DNA of 64,000 bases from Gordonia sp. OPL2 (GCF_003797825.1 NZ_RKME01000002.1:1-64000); one strand, 5' to 3'; shown: positions 28,835 through 38,202, counted from the first letter of the stretch. A program made the numbers and translations. The notes: generated from the sequence alone by a model not told the origin.

Positions 28835-29568
28835 ATCCCCGACTCCGCCGTTCGGACCAGGATCGCACCGCATTCCTCGCACCGGACGACGTCGTCGGAC
28901 AGTTTCGCGGCGATCGAGGCGATCGTGCCGCGATCGAGTTCCATCCGGCAGGCACCGCACCGTCGGGCCCGGAGGAGCCCGGCGCCGATGCGGCCGGCGG
29001 AACGCTGTTTGTCGTACACGGCGAGGAGATCGGCTGGGATCTCGGCGGCGACGGTGTCGCGTCGCGTCGTGGCGGCCTCGGCGTCGGCCTCGATCGCGGC
29101 GAGCGATACCGTCCGGCGTTCCCGCGTGGCGACGACCTCCGCGTCGAGATGCTCGACCGTCGCGGCGGCCCGCTGCTGCTCGGCAGTGACCGCCTCCTGC
29201 TGCTCCATCACGCTCAGCATCTCGTCCTCGAGATTCGCCCGGCGCCGACCGAGTCCCGCCAGCTCGTGTTGGAGTTCCGACAGCGCCTTCGGCGCGAGAC
29301 CACCGGCGGTCAACAATGCCGAGTCCTTCGCCTCGCGGGAGGCCATGCCCGAGACCTCGCTGTCGATCCGCCGATACTCGCGCGTGAGGTCCTCGGCGGA
29401 GATCTCCGCACGCACCATGTCGTCGCGCGCCGCGTCGACCTTCTCGTTCAGTGCGGCGAGTTCGGCGTCCTCGGCCAGATGTGTCCGTCGATGCTCGAGC
29501 CGCGCGATCTCCGCATCCACGTCGGCGAGGTCGAGGAGGAGTCGCTGGGCCCCGGAATCCGCCTTCAT
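28831..29568 (-). CDS. C4-type zinc ribbon coiled-coil protein (Rv2229c-like)
   Basis: A 245-residue protein with a long coiled coil (about residues 10-165, many Glu/Arg/Ala heptads) and a C-terminal zinc ribbon of two pairs, CGAC and CEEC. This architecture is widespread in bacteria and thought to act in protein-protein or nucleic acid contacts; no enzyme activity is known. The ATG at 29568 (start MKADSGAQRLLLDLADVD) gives the same length as the M. tuberculosis protein; the open frame further upstream is not conserved. Its stop overlaps the phosphatase start by four bases. Confidence 0.88.
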   Translation of the reverse strand: MKADSGAQRLLLDLADVDAEIARLEHRRTHLAEDAELAALNEKVDAARDDMVRAEISAEDLTREYRRIDSEVSGMASREAKDSALLTAGGLAPKALSELQHELAGLGRRRANLEDEMLSVMEQQEAVTAEQQRAAATVEHLDAEVVATRERRTVSLAAIEADAEAATTRRDTVAAEIPADLLAVYDKQRSAGRIGAGLLRARRCGACRMELDRGTIASIAAKLSDDVVRCEECGAILVRTAESGI

Positions 29569-29731
29569 CGCGTCCACTCCTGCTGTCGGCGCACCTGTGC
29601 TGTCATCACCACTCGTCTTCCCCTGTGCTGTTCTCGCCCGAGCCGGTCCACCGGCATCGGGTCTCCCCACGGTACGCGGTGACCCCACGCACGCCGGCAT
29701 CCCACATCGTGATGCCCGCGGCCGACCACCG

Positions 29732-30910
29732 CTATCGCTCACCCTCGACGAGGACGAAGGGATCGGTGGGTGTGCGATGTACGGCGACGGTCACCCCGAG
29801 TTCGTCGGCGAGCAGCCGCGCGACATGGCCGCACCAGGGGAACTCGGTCGCCCAGTGGCCGGCGTCGATCAGCGCGGGCCCACCGCGGCGCAGACTCTCG
29901 TCGACCGGGTGATGGCGGAGGTCACCGGTCACATACACATCGGCGCCCTCGGCGGCGACGATGTCCAGCAGCGAGTCACCCGCCCCGCCACAGACCGCGA
30001 CCGTCCGGACAGGGCGATCCGGGTCCCCGGCGACGCGGACCCCGGATGGACTGTGCAGGCGCGCCTCCACCCGCGCGGCGAACTCGCCCACCGTGGTCGG
30101 CTCGTCCAGTCGCCCGATCCGGCCGAGTCCGACATCACTTGCCGCATCGGCCAATTCGAGGATGTCGAACGCGGGTTCCTCGTACGGGTGGGCGCCGCGC
30201 AGCGCGGTGAGCACCGACCGTCGCAACCCGCGCGCCGCGACCATCTCGACGCGATCCTCGTCCACCCGTGTGCGTTCACCGATCACGCCGATCGTCGGGT
30301 CCGCCGCCTCCTGCGCCTCGAACTGTCCGGTGCCCACGACCGACCAGGAACAGTCCCGATACTCGCCGATTGCACCGGCACCTGCCGCGAACATCGCCTC
30401 GGTGACCTGCTCGGCGTTGCCCTCCGGCACCATCACCACCCATTTGTCCATGGGCGCCAGTGGTTTCGGATCGATCGGAACCGTGTCGACCAGGTCGAGG
30501 AGATCGGCCAGCGCGTCCGAGACCCCGGCGCGGGCGCTGTCGGCGTTGGTGTGGGCGGTGAACAGTCCCACGCCGGCCCGGATCAGACGATGCACGATGC
30601 GTCCCTTGACCGTGTCCGCGGCGACCGAGTCGACCCCGCGCAGGAGCAGCGGGTGATGCGCGATCACGAGCTGCGCACCCACGGCGATCGCCGCGTCGAC
30701 GACGTCGTCGGTGACGTCGACGCACACCAGGACGGCCTCGACGGGCTCCGTGGGGTCACCACACACCGGGCCGACCGAATCCCACGCCTCGGCGAGCCGT
30801 CGCGGGTACTCGCGGTCGAGCACGGCGATCACGTCGGCCCCGGTTGTCCGACCGACCCCCGACCCTCCGGTCGCTCCCCCGCCTGTCTCCATGTCCCGGG
30901 TCGCGTTCAT
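29732..30910 (-). CDS. Nif3-like dinuclear metal centre hexameric protein (YbgI family)
   Basis: A 392-residue member of the NIF3/YbgI family, with the metal-binding histidines in VIAHHPLLLRG and HTNADSAR and the C-terminal metal-site region DAGHWATEF. The middle part (about 150-270) is the extra domain found in the longer versions (GAHPYEEPAFDI). Often called GTP cyclohydrolase I type 2, but the true activity is unsettled. The ATG at 30910 overlaps the cobC-like stop (ATGA), so the two are coupled. Counterpart of Rv2230c. Confidence 0.92.
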   Translation of the reverse strand: MNATRDMETGGGATGGSGVGRTTGADVIAVLDREYPRRLAEAWDSVGPVCGDPTEPVEAVLVCVDVTDDVVDAAIAVGAQLVIAHHPLLLRGVDSVAADTVKGRIVHRLIRAGVGLFTAHTNADSARAGVSDALADLLDLVDTVPIDPKPLAPMDKWVVMVPEGNAEQVTEAMFAAGAGAIGEYRDCSWSVVGTGQFEAQEAADPTIGVIGERTRVDEDRVEMVAARGLRRSVLTALRGAHPYEEPAFDILELADAASDVGLGRIGRLDEPTTVGEFAARVEARLHSPSGVRVAGDPDRPVRTVAVCGGAGDSLLDIVAAEGADVYVTGDLRHHPVDESLRRGGPALIDAGHWATEFPWCGHVARLLADELGVTVAVHRTPTDPFVLVEGER

Positions 30911-31962
30911 CGCCCGATCTCCTCTCCTAGCAGTGCCATCGCCTCGACGAGCGCCCCGGTGGTGACCGGGTCACGCACCGCGAGCCGCAGATGCCGATCG
31001 TCGAGGCCGACGAAGTTGGCCGCGCTGCGAACGGCGAAGCCCCGCTCACGTAGGCGCTGTTTGAGCTGCCGGGCCCCGGGGACCTCGAGGAGCACATACG
31101 ACGCACGGGGCTGCGCGCAGATGTCGAAGCCGGAGGCGGCCAACTGCGTCACCATGTCGGCGCGGTCCTCGGCGATCTGGTGCGCCTGTGCCCGGGCGTA
31201 CTTTTGCCCGCGTGGCCCGACACATACGGTGATCGCGGCGAGGGCGAGCGTGCCGAGCGGCCACGGCCGACGGCCGACGGTCAGCCGCGCGATGATCTCC
31301 GGGGCCGCCAGCAGATAACCGGCCCGCAACCCGGCCAGCCCGAATGTCTTGGTGACACTTCGGATCACGATCGTGTCGGGCCCCGCCGAGGACGCCATCG
31401 ACTCGGGTTCGTGCCGTCCGGTCATCGCGTCGAGCGTGATGTCGGCGAACGCCTCGTCGACGACGATCGTCCGCCCCGCCCGACGCAGCCTCTCGATCGT
31501 CGCCGACCGATGCAGCACCGAGGTCGGGTTGGTCGGGTTACCCAACACCACCAGGTCGGCGTCGTCGGGGACCTGCACGTGCTCGAGCTCCCAGGGCGCA
31601 GCGAGCACGACATCGGTGATCGGGATGCCCGCTGCCCGCAGGGCGAGTTCGGGTTCGGTGAACGACGGCTGGATCAACGCGGCATGGGCCGGGCGCAGTC
31701 GTGGGAGCAGTTCGAATCCCTCGGCCGCCCCGGCGAGCAGCAGGACCTCGTCGGTCCCGCGTCCGTGCGCCTCGGCGACCGCCTCGACGGCGCGTGCCTC
31801 GTCCGCGGCCGACGGGTAGGCGGCGAGGTCGCAGACGCGCTCGACGATGGCATCGCGAACGAAGTCCGGTGGGCCGCTTCGCACGTTGACGGCGAAGTCG
31901 ACCAGTCCCGGTTCGGCGTCGGCATCGCCGTGCCGCGCCCGTGCGAACAGCCCCGATGTCAT
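30907..31962 (-). CDS. cobC: CobC-like aminotransferase (L-threonine-O-3-phosphate decarboxylase family)
   Basis: A 351-residue class I/II pyridoxal-phosphate enzyme of the CobC/CobD-Salmonella/histidinol-phosphate aminotransferase group, expected to supply the aminopropanol linker for cobalamin. The cofactor lysine is in SVTKTFGLAGLRAGY, and GNPTNPTS and VVDEAF are visible. The start at 31962 (MTSGLFARARHGDADAEPG) fits the family; the open frame upstream is a shadow of the divergent HAD gene. It overlaps the Nif3-like gene by four bases. Counterpart of Rv2231c. No cobalamin riboswitch is seen in the 30-base divergent gap. Confidence 0.87.
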   Translation of the reverse strand: MTSGLFARARHGDADAEPGLVDFAVNVRSGPPDFVRDAIVERVCDLAAYPSAADEARAVEAVAEAHGRGTDEVLLLAGAAEGFELLPRLRPAHAALIQPSFTEPELALRAAGIPITDVVLAAPWELEHVQVPDDADLVVLGNPTNPTSVLHRSATIERLRRAGRTIVVDEAFADITLDAMTGRHEPESMASSAGPDTIVIRSVTKTFGLAGLRAGYLLAAPEIIARLTVGRRPWPLGTLALAAITVCVGPRGQKYARAQAHQIAEDRADMVTQLAASGFDICAQPRASYVLLEVPGARQLKQRLRERGFAVRSAANFVGLDDRHLRLAVRDPVTTGALVEAMALLGEEIGR

Positions 31963-31992
31963 AAACCACCAGCCTACGTGCACGATGGAACA

Positions 31993-32709
31993 GTGACCGA
32001 CATGCCTGGAACAGCCGATCTCGCGTCGACCCACCCCGATCCCGCGGATCCCTCCACGATCCTGCTGGTCGATCTCGACGGCACGATCACCGACAGTTTC
32101 GCCGGGATCGCCAACAGTTTCCGTCACGCGCTCGCCGCGGTGGGCGCGCCCGAACCCGAACCCGAGGTGGTCGCGGGCATCGCCGGACCACCGATGATCG
32201 ACACCCTCACCGGGCTGGGACTGGATCCGGAGACCGCCGATGCCGCCATGCGCGCCTATCGCGAGCGCTACACGGACGTCGGATGGCTGGAGAACTCGGT
32301 GTTCGACGGAATGGGCTCGGTCCTGGCCGATCTCGCGGCGGCCGGGCGGACACTCGCGGTCGCGACCTCGAAGAACGAGAACACCGCACGCGCCATTCTC
32401 GAGCACTTCGGTCTGGCCGGGCATTTCCGGATCATCGCCGGAGCCAGCGACGACGGGCGGCGACGTGCGAAGTCGGATGTCATCGCGCACGCACTGCGTC
32501 AACTCGGGATCGCCACCGGCGCCGACGGACAGGTGAGCGAAGTGCCGGTCGTGATGATCGGTGACCGCGCTCACGACATCGAGGGTGCTGCCCTGTTCGG
32601 GATACCAGCGATCCTGGTCGGTTGGGGTTACGCTCTGAGTGGGGAGGACGGCTCGGCAGCGTGGTCTGTCGGGTCCATTGCAGATCTGCGCGAGGTACTT
32701 GGTGTCTGA
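31993..32709 (+). CDS. ptkA: HAD-superfamily phosphatase/PtkA-like protein
   Basis: A 238-residue HAD hydrolase. Motif I is VDLDGTITDS, motif II lies in VATSKNENTA, motif III is the lysine in AKSDVIAHAL and motif IV is GDRAHDIEGA. In M. tuberculosis the gene at this position (Rv2232, PtkA) was reported to be a tyrosine kinase acting on PtpA; here the protein looks like an ordinary phosphoglycolate-phosphatase-type HAD enzyme, so the activity should be left open. Start is GTG at 31993 or ATG at 32002. The 3' end overlaps ptpA by eight bases. Confidence 0.8.
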   Translation: MTDMPGTADLASTHPDPADPSTILLVDLDGTITDSFAGIANSFRHALAAVGAPEPEPEVVAGIAGPPMIDTLTGLGLDPETADAAMRAYRERYTDVGWLENSVFDGMGSVLADLAAAGRTLAVATSKNENTARAILEHFGLAGHFRIIAGASDDGRRRAKSDVIAHALRQLGIATGADGQVSEVPVVMIGDRAHDIEGAALFGIPAILVGWGYALSGEDGSAAWSVGSIADLREVLGV

Positions 32710-33181
32710 TCAACTACACGTGTGTTTCGTGTGCACCGGCAACATCTGCCGGTCACCCATGGCACAGAACATCTTCCGGTGGGCGCTCGACGAGGCGGGC
32801 CTCACCGAACGCGTCCGCGTCACCAGTGTCGGCACGACCGGGTGGCACACCGGCGAACCGGCCGACAACCGTGCGCGCACCGAGTTGTTGGCGCACGGTT
32901 ATTCCGATGGCCATGTCGCCGCGCAACTCTCACCCGCGGACTTCGATGCGGACCTGCTGGTGGCGATGGACGCGGGGCACGTGAGGGAACTCGAGCGCAA
33001 GCGTCTCGGTGATCGTGTGCGTCTGTTGCGCAGCTTCGATCCGTCGGCCGGGCCCGACGACCTCGATCTGAACGATCCGTACTACGGCACCGAGAAGGAC
33101 TTCGCGATCACCCGCGAGCAGATAGAGGCCGCCATGCCCGGCCTGCTCGCCTGGGTGCACGCCACGCTCGAGGAGCGCTGA
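32702..33181 (+). CDS. ptpA: Low-molecular-weight protein tyrosine phosphatase PtpA
   Basis: A 159-residue cysteine phosphatase. The P-loop is VCTGNICRS with nucleophile Cys11 and Arg17, and the general acid is Asp125 in NDPYYG. It is cytosolic without a classical signal peptide; the mycobacterial homologue is exported into host cells, but nothing here shows that. The GTG start at 32702 lies inside the end of the HAD gene (eight-base overlap), so the two are translationally coupled. Confidence 0.92.
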   Translation: MSDQLHVCFVCTGNICRSPMAQNIFRWALDEAGLTERVRVTSVGTTGWHTGEPADNRARTELLAHGYSDGHVAAQLSPADFDADLLVAMDAGHVRELERKRLGDRVRLLRSFDPSAGPDDLDLNDPYYGTEKDFAITREQIEAAMPGLLAWVHATLEER

Positions 33182-33202
33182 GCCCGCCACCGCGATCCGC
33201 CC

Positions 33203-34203
33203 TCACCCGGGCAGGACGAGGTTGTGCACGAACCGGATCTTCTCGAGCACGCGCTCGGGTAGGCCGAAGGGGTACAGGTCCGGATGTCCCATCGATCGGT
33301 TGATCTGGTTCAACGCCCACGTCAGCGGTAGCCACGACTCGATCAGACGGTCGAAGCCGACGTCGCCCGGGAGGACGCTGTGGAGTGTCGAGCCGGCCGG
33401 AGCCGTCGCGAATGCCGCCGCGGTGTCCACGGTGTCGCGTATGTGCAGGTAGTGGGCAAAGGTCTCGGCGAAGTCCTCGGCGGGGTGCATCGTCGCGGAG
33501 GAGGAGACGAAGTCCTGCCGCCACCACTCGGGCGTTCCCGCCGAGTGATGCCGGTCCGGTGCGGCCTGATGGTCCTCGTCGGGGTCGCCGAACAACTCCT
33601 CGAAGCGAGATCGCGCGTCGGCGTCCAGCAACACCATCTGGTAGTAGTGACCGATCTCGTCGCGGCTGTGCCCGAGAACGGTGCGGTACGGCTCATCGAG
33701 GCCCACGCGCATCTCCTCCCGGTGCACATCGTCACCCTGGGCGAGGTCGAGAGTGATCACTCCGCCCGCACGTCCCGCGGTCAGCAGAACCTGTGAGCTC
33801 GACAACAGGCCGAAGGCCGGTCCGGCATCGGGGTCGTCGTCGCGCCGCGGATCGCCGGCCCCGGTTCATCGGGTGCGAGGATCAGCCGTCGCTTGGCGAT
33901 CCCGGCGCGACCGAACACGGCCATCGCATCGACGTCGCCGTCGGTCGACCGGGTCCTGGTGGGCCGGCACGAGGCGCAGAGCCCAGGCATCCCGGTCCAC
34001 GTCACCGACCAATTGCACTGCGCCACCGCCGTAGTGGCGCACCGCTCGAGGAGTCGGCCGTCGACCTGGATGCAGTAGCGCTCGTCGAGCACGTGGATCG
34101 CGCGATCCGCCGGGCGGAATCCGAGCGCGCTCGTGCAGCGGAGACGGAGACTGTTCTCGGACGCGAGCCGTTGTCCGCATTCGCGGCAGAGGAAATCGCG
34201 CAT
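33203..34203 (-). pseudogene. Frameshifted zinc-ribbon/metallopeptidase (COG4307-type) gene
   Basis: Two minus-strand frames together make one protein of the family with an N-terminal zinc ribbon and a C-terminal putative metallopeptidase. The 5' part (from ATG 34203) reads MRDFLCRECGQRLASENSLR and stays in register to about 33840. The downstream frame then encodes DDDPDAGPAFGLLSSSQVL and GVITLDLAQGDDVHRE through to 33203. One base is missing near 33833-33845, in a GC-repeat stretch. Two key residues are also changed: the expected HEIGHYYW active site reads DEIGHYYQ, and the second zinc-ribbon Cys pair has lost its first Cys (LRLRC). A sequencing error could explain the frameshift but not all three lesions. 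Confidence 0.75.
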
Positions 34204-34283
34204 TGCGCAGACGCTACCCGGCGCCGAGGACAACCCGGGGGACGCGCGACTGTGTGTCCTGGGCACCTCGGTACCGTTGAGGT

Positions 34284-35291
34284 GTGCAGGTGGTGCGAGC
34301 GTTCCTACGTCCCGGGTGGATAGCCCTCGGGATCGTGGTCATCGCATTCGCGGCGATGTGTTTCATGTTGCTCGCACCCTGGCAGCTGGGCAAGAACACC
34401 GCCACCGAACATCGCAACGAGCTCATCAAGACGGCGATGTCGACCGGACCGGTCACGCTCGGCGACCTCGCCCCGCAGGGCGCCGGGTTCCGGGCATCGA
34501 CCGAATGGCGCGAGGTGACCCTGACCGGTCGGTATCTGACGGACAAGGAGGTCCTCGTCCGTCTGCGTTCGGTGGACGAGCGGCCGGCCGTCGAGGTCCT
34601 CACACCGTTCGCCGTCGCCGACGGCTCGCGTGTGGTCCTGGTCGATCGCGGGTATGTCCGCCCGCAGCAGAGCGCCCTGCCCGACGTCCCGAGCGCACCC
34701 ACCGGCGAGACGACGATCTCGGCCCGCATCCGCAAGAGCGAGGGCACCTCGCCCGGGCGCGGCGCCCACAGCGAGGCAGGTGCGCTCGCCGTCTACACCA
34801 TCGACCCGGACGAGGTCGCACGCGCGACGTCGACCCCGCTCGACCCGTTCTATCTCCAGTTGTCGCCCGATCAACCCGGCGCCCTCGGCGAGATCCCGCT
34901 CCCCCAGCTGGAATCCGGCCCCTACCTGTCCTACGGCCTGCAGTGGCTCGCGTTCGGCATCATGGCTCCGCTCGGTGCCGGCTACTTCATCTATTCCGAG
35001 GTCCGCCAGCGCCGACGCAACGCCGCGCAGAAGAACGCCACACAGAGCTCTGCCGCGGAGAGCTCCGTGCATGCAGCGTCCGCGGATCCGGCGACGTCGG
35101 GTGAAGAGCGGGACGAACAGACCCCGGTAGCACCGGTCGCGAAGACCCGACGGGACCGCGTCCGCGCCGATCTACGTCAGGCAGGGGCGGCATCGGGCGC
35201 GCGGCAACGCCATCAGATCGGCAGCGGACCCGACGCCGAGGAGACCCCGGCCGACGTGCGCGCCAAACTCACCGAGCGCTACGGCGGCTGA
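34284..35291 (+). CDS. SURF1 family cytochrome oxidase assembly protein
   Basis: A 335-residue membrane protein of the SURF1 family, which helps assemble the aa3-type cytochrome c oxidase (heme a insertion). The first membrane helix spans about residues 10-32 and ends in LLAPWQLGKN, the family's W-Q-x-x-R/K signature. The second is near 222-242, with GLQWLAFG just before it, and VDRGYVRP lies in the external domain between. The hydrophilic C-terminal tail of about 85 residues (Ala/Glu/Thr/Arg rich) is typical of actinobacteria. Start is GTG at 34284. The last 23 bases overlap convergent cobD. Counterpart of Rv2235. Confidence 0.9.
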   Translation: MQVVRAFLRPGWIALGIVVIAFAAMCFMLLAPWQLGKNTATEHRNELIKTAMSTGPVTLGDLAPQGAGFRASTEWREVTLTGRYLTDKEVLVRLRSVDERPAVEVLTPFAVADGSRVVLVDRGYVRPQQSALPDVPSAPTGETTISARIRKSEGTSPGRGAHSEAGALAVYTIDPDEVARATSTPLDPFYLQLSPDQPGALGEIPLPQLESGPYLSYGLQWLAFGIMAPLGAGYFIYSEVRQRRRNAAQKNATQSSAAESSVHAASADPATSGEERDEQTPVAPVAKTRRDRVRADLRQAGAASGARQRHQIGSGPDAEETPADVRAKLTERYGG

Positions 35292-36333
35292 GCAGCGCCG
35301 ACGTCACGGCTGCGCCGAGGGCGGTGACGGCCTGCACTCGACGGGACAGCACGACCGCCGCCCGCAGATCGTCGGCGTTCGGCGCCGGCCCGTCCCCCAG
35401 CCGCGGGCGATCCTCGACACCGTGCGGGTAGACGGTCCGCCCGCCGAGCGTCACCCCCAACGCGCCGGCGAACGTGGCCTCGACGACCCCGGCGTTGGGA
35501 CTCGGATGCGCTCCGGCATCCCGCCGCCAGGCCCGCCGAGCCCGAGACGGCTCGCCGCCGAGTGCGATCACCAGCAGACCTGTCAGCCGCGCCGGCACGA
35601 CGTTGGCCAGGTCGTCGAGCCGGGCAGCGGCCCAGCCGAAGTGGCGGTATCGATCGTTGCGATACCCGACCATCGCGTCGAGGGTGTTGGCCGTGCGGTA
35701 TGCGAGGACACCAGGAACCCCGGCCACGCCCGCCCAGAACAGTGGGGCGACCGTGGCGTCGGAGGTGTTCTCGGCGATGGACTCCAGTGCAGCCCTGGCG
35801 ATCCCGGCCTCGTCGAGGGATTCCGGATCGCGTCCGCACAGGCTCGGAATCCAGCGGCGCGCGGCGGCGATGTCCCCGTCGTCGAGCGCGGAGGCGACCG
35901 CCTCTCCGATCCCGGTCAGCGAGGTGCCGCCGAGGGCGGCCCAGGTCACGGCGGTGGTGACGGCCGCGGCGGTCGCATCCGACGGAGACAACCGTCGCAG
36001 GCCCAGCCCGATGATCGCAGCAGAGCCGACGCATGTCACCGCGAACACCGTTCCAGCCGAACGTGAGTCGCGATAGAGGACTTTCTCGAGCCGTGACGCC
36101 GCCTGCCCGATCCCCGCCACCGGGTGCGCGCGGCGCGGGTCGCCGACGACACGGTCGAGGAGGTATCCGACGACGATCCCGGCGGGGACGCCCGCTCCGC
36201 AGGGGCGACGGGGATCATCGGTTGCCCGTCGACGGCGGGACCGTCGGTCGACGCCGACGGTCGGTCGGCGGGCGATTGTCGGGCGGGCAGTCGCGGGGAA
36301 CGGGCCGGGCACCCGGTGATCGTAGCCGTGCAC
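35269..36333 (-). CDS. cobD: Adenosylcobinamide-phosphate synthase CobD/CbiB
   Basis: Membrane enzyme that attaches the aminopropanol (phosphate) arm to cobyric acid in cobalamin synthesis, working with the cobC-like gene nearby. Family motifs: GYLLDRVVGDPRRAHPV, IAENTSDATVAPLFW and NTLDAMVGYRNDRYRHFGWA. Several hydrophobic segments are present. The first 50 residues from ATG 36333 are arginine-rich and unlike the family, which normally starts about 13 residues before GIVVGYLLD; no ATG, GTG or TTG exists there, so the true start is unresolved (GTG at 36312 is another option). Counterpart of Rv2236c. Confidence 0.88.
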   Translation of the reverse strand: MHGYDHRVPGPFPATARPTIARRPTVGVDRRSRRRRATDDPRRPCGAGVPAGIVVGYLLDRVVGDPRRAHPVAGIGQAASRLEKVLYRDSRSAGTVFAVTCVGSAAIIGLGLRRLSPSDATAAAVTTAVTWAALGGTSLTGIGEAVASALDDGDIAAARRWIPSLCGRDPESLDEAGIARAALESIAENTSDATVAPLFWAGVAGVPGVLAYRTANTLDAMVGYRNDRYRHFGWAAARLDDLANVVPARLTGLLVIALGGEPSRARRAWRRDAGAHPSPNAGVVEATFAGALGVTLGGRTVYPHGVEDRPRLGDGPAPNADDLRAAVVLSRRVQAVTALGAAVTSALLSRRSAR

Positions 36334-36419
36334 CCTGCCACCTCCGTCGACGTCATCATCTCTGTCGACGTCACCTCTGTCGACGCGGACCTGGCGCGCT
36401 CGTCATAGACTCTCCCGCG

Positions 36420-37247
36420 ATGGCCAGAACCCGCCCCGAACCCGTCGTCGGACGACACACGATCAGCACCGGTGTCGCCGAATTGGTGCGCGACACCGTC
36501 GTCGGCGGCTGGCTGCTGACGATCAACGGAGCGCAGAGTTCACACATCCACCCCGACCCGGCCGTGCTCGAGTTCGAGTACATGCGCCAGATGGCCGCGT
36601 TGATCGCGAGCCGACACGTCGACACCGACCCGATCCGCGTCCTGCACCTGGGGGCGGCCGCGTGCGCTCTGCCCCGGTACATCGCCGACGGATACCCCGG
36701 GTCGCGGCAGGTCGCCGTCGAGATCGACGCCGAACTGGCGCGCCTGGCCCGCGAGTGGTTCGACCTGCCCCGTGCCCCACGCCTGCGTATCCGGGTCGGC
36801 GACGCCCGGGAGGTGCTGACCGCACTGACCGAACACACCCGTGACGTCATCGTGCGGGACGCGTTCATCGCCGCACGCACACCACGCCACCTGACCACCC
36901 GGGAGTTCACCGTCCAGGTGCGCCGAGTCCTCGCTCCCGGCGGCCTCTATCTCGCCAACTGCGGCGACAACCGGGATCTCACCCGCGCGCGCGCCGAGGT
37001 CGCGACCGCGGCGGAGGTCTTCGATCACGTCGCGATCGTCGCCGACGCCGCGATGCTGAAGGGCCGACGCACCGGCAACCTGGTCCTGGCCGCGAGCGAT
37101 CATCCGATCGAGGACACGCCGGAACTGATCCGCACACTGCTGAGCGATCCACAACCCGCGCAGATGATTGCGGGCCGTCGGGCGCGCGAATTCGGGTCCG
37201 GGACCGCGCTGGACGACAGCACCACGCGACACTCGGTCAGCGACTGA
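36420..37247 (+). CDS. Spermidine synthase-like SAM-dependent methyltransferase
   Basis: A 275-residue Rossmann-fold protein of the spermidine-synthase-like/fused SAM domain group. The SAM site is seen in IRVLHLGAAACALPRY and VAVEIDAELARLAREW, followed by RIRVGDAREVL. It lacks the classic aminopropyltransferase GGGxG and the DxYD signature (DVIVRDAF instead), so polyamine synthesis is doubtful. Cytosolic. Starts at ATG 36420, divergent from cobD across an 86-base gap that holds three CTC[C/T]GTCGACG repeats. Substrate unknown. Confidence 0.78.
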   Translation: MARTRPEPVVGRHTISTGVAELVRDTVVGGWLLTINGAQSSHIHPDPAVLEFEYMRQMAALIASRHVDTDPIRVLHLGAAACALPRYIADGYPGSRQVAVEIDAELARLAREWFDLPRAPRLRIRVGDAREVLTALTEHTRDVIVRDAFIAARTPRHLTTREFTVQVRRVLAPGGLYLANCGDNRDLTRARAEVATAAEVFDHVAIVADAAMLKGRRTGNLVLAASDHPIEDTPELIRTLLSDPQPAQMIAGRRAREFGSGTALDDSTTRHSVSD

Positions 37248-37377
37248 AGCGTCGTCGATCGTGTCATCCGATCGGACGACGGTCGCTTTCTGTTGATGAA
37301 CCAGCCGATGCAGGCACCGAAGAATCCGTCGTACACGCGTTCGAGAACGGACCGATCGTGTTGTGTCGCTGCGCTCC

Positions 37378-38202
37378 TCAGATGACGTAGGCGAGATTCT
37401 CGACGATCGCCTGACCGAGCGCCTGATGTCCGTCGACGACGACCCGCGACGGTTCGGCGCTGGAGCGTCCACCGACCAGCCGTGCCAGGTCGACCACATC
37501 CATGGTGAGGACGACATCGGCCGAGTCGTCGCCGCCCGGCAACTCGTCGACCAGGCGTGCGCGCTCCTCGACGACGATCCGGATGTCGCGCGCGGCGATG
37601 CCGCCGATCCGCAGCAGCACTGTCGTCCCCTGCGGTGTCCGCGCCTTCTTGGCGATGACGAACGGCAGGGAGGCGGCGATTTCCGACAGCGCGATCTCCG
37701 CTGACCCTGGCTGTGACGGGGTCGACCCGTCGGTGCTGTCCCGGATGTCGATCTCGTGAATCCAGCAGTCGAACACCCGTATACGCATGAAGCGGCCGTA
37801 GGTGTCGGGTCCCGCGGGGGTGGCCGCCTCGGCGTCGAAGTCGGCCTGCGTCATCGACCGCAGCGAGCCGGCACGGACATCGACGATCTCGCGCAGGGCG
37901 GCCATCACCTCGGCCCGGGACGAACCACGGAACTGCTCGATCCAGTGTTCGTTGAACTCGCCGATCGGATTGTGGACGTGATCGAGGGACGCCACATCCG
38001 TGGTGGAGTCGACGGCCCGTCCGTCGAGCATGCTCTCGGTGCCGATGACGTGCGCGATGATGTCGGCGACGGTCCACCCGGGCAGCACCGAGGCCGCCTG
38101 CCACTGCTCGTCCGTCACCGAGGTCACCAGGTCGTCGAGCACCGTCCATTCATCGGTGAGCGCGGTGACGACGGTGTCGATCGGCAGGATGGTCGTGGGC
38201 AC
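37378..38202 (-). CDS. Maleylpyruvate isomerase/DinB-type mycothiol-dependent family protein
   Basis: A 274-residue protein with an N-terminal four-helix domain typical of actinobacterial mycothiol-dependent enzymes: LPGWTVADIIAHVIGTE (the first metal histidine) and DHVHNPIGEFNEHW, then RIRVFDCWIHEIDIRD with the third metal histidine. A C-terminal SCP2-like or MDMPI-C part follows. Probably a mycothiol transferase or isomerase; substrate unknown. Start is GTG at 38202. The 130-base gap to the convergent methyltransferase holds nothing recognisable. Confidence 0.8.
   Translation of the reverse strand: MPTTILPIDTVVTALTDEWTVLDDLVTSVTDEQWQAASVLPGWTVADIIAHVIGTESMLDGRAVDSTTDVASLDHVHNPIGEFNEHWIEQFRGSSRAEVMAALREIVDVRAGSLRSMTQADFDAEAATPAGPDTYGRFMRIRVFDCWIHEIDIRDSTDGSTPSQPGSAEIALSEIAASLPFVIAKKARTPQGTTVLLRIGGIAARDIRIVVEERARLVDELPGGDDSADVVLTMDVVDLARLVGGRSSAEPSRVVVDGHQALGQAIVENLAYVI

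Noticed and set aside
31963..31992. Cobalamin riboswitch before cobC, also considered before cobD (36334-36419)
   Set aside because: No B12-box or conserved core is visible, and the gaps are too short.
35422..36076. Long plus-strand frames opposite cobD
   Set aside because: Typical antisense open frames in high-GC DNA; codon use and family similarity support cobD on the minus strand.
36036..36458. Minus-strand frame with an ATG across the start of cobD
   Set aside because: It is out of frame with cobD and has no recognisable protein features, so it does not solve the cobD start.
37262..37377. Minus-strand peptide-like stretch with FFGACIGWFINRKRP
   Set aside because: Its frame continues deep into the methyltransferase gene on the other strand, with no start signal or stop nearby.
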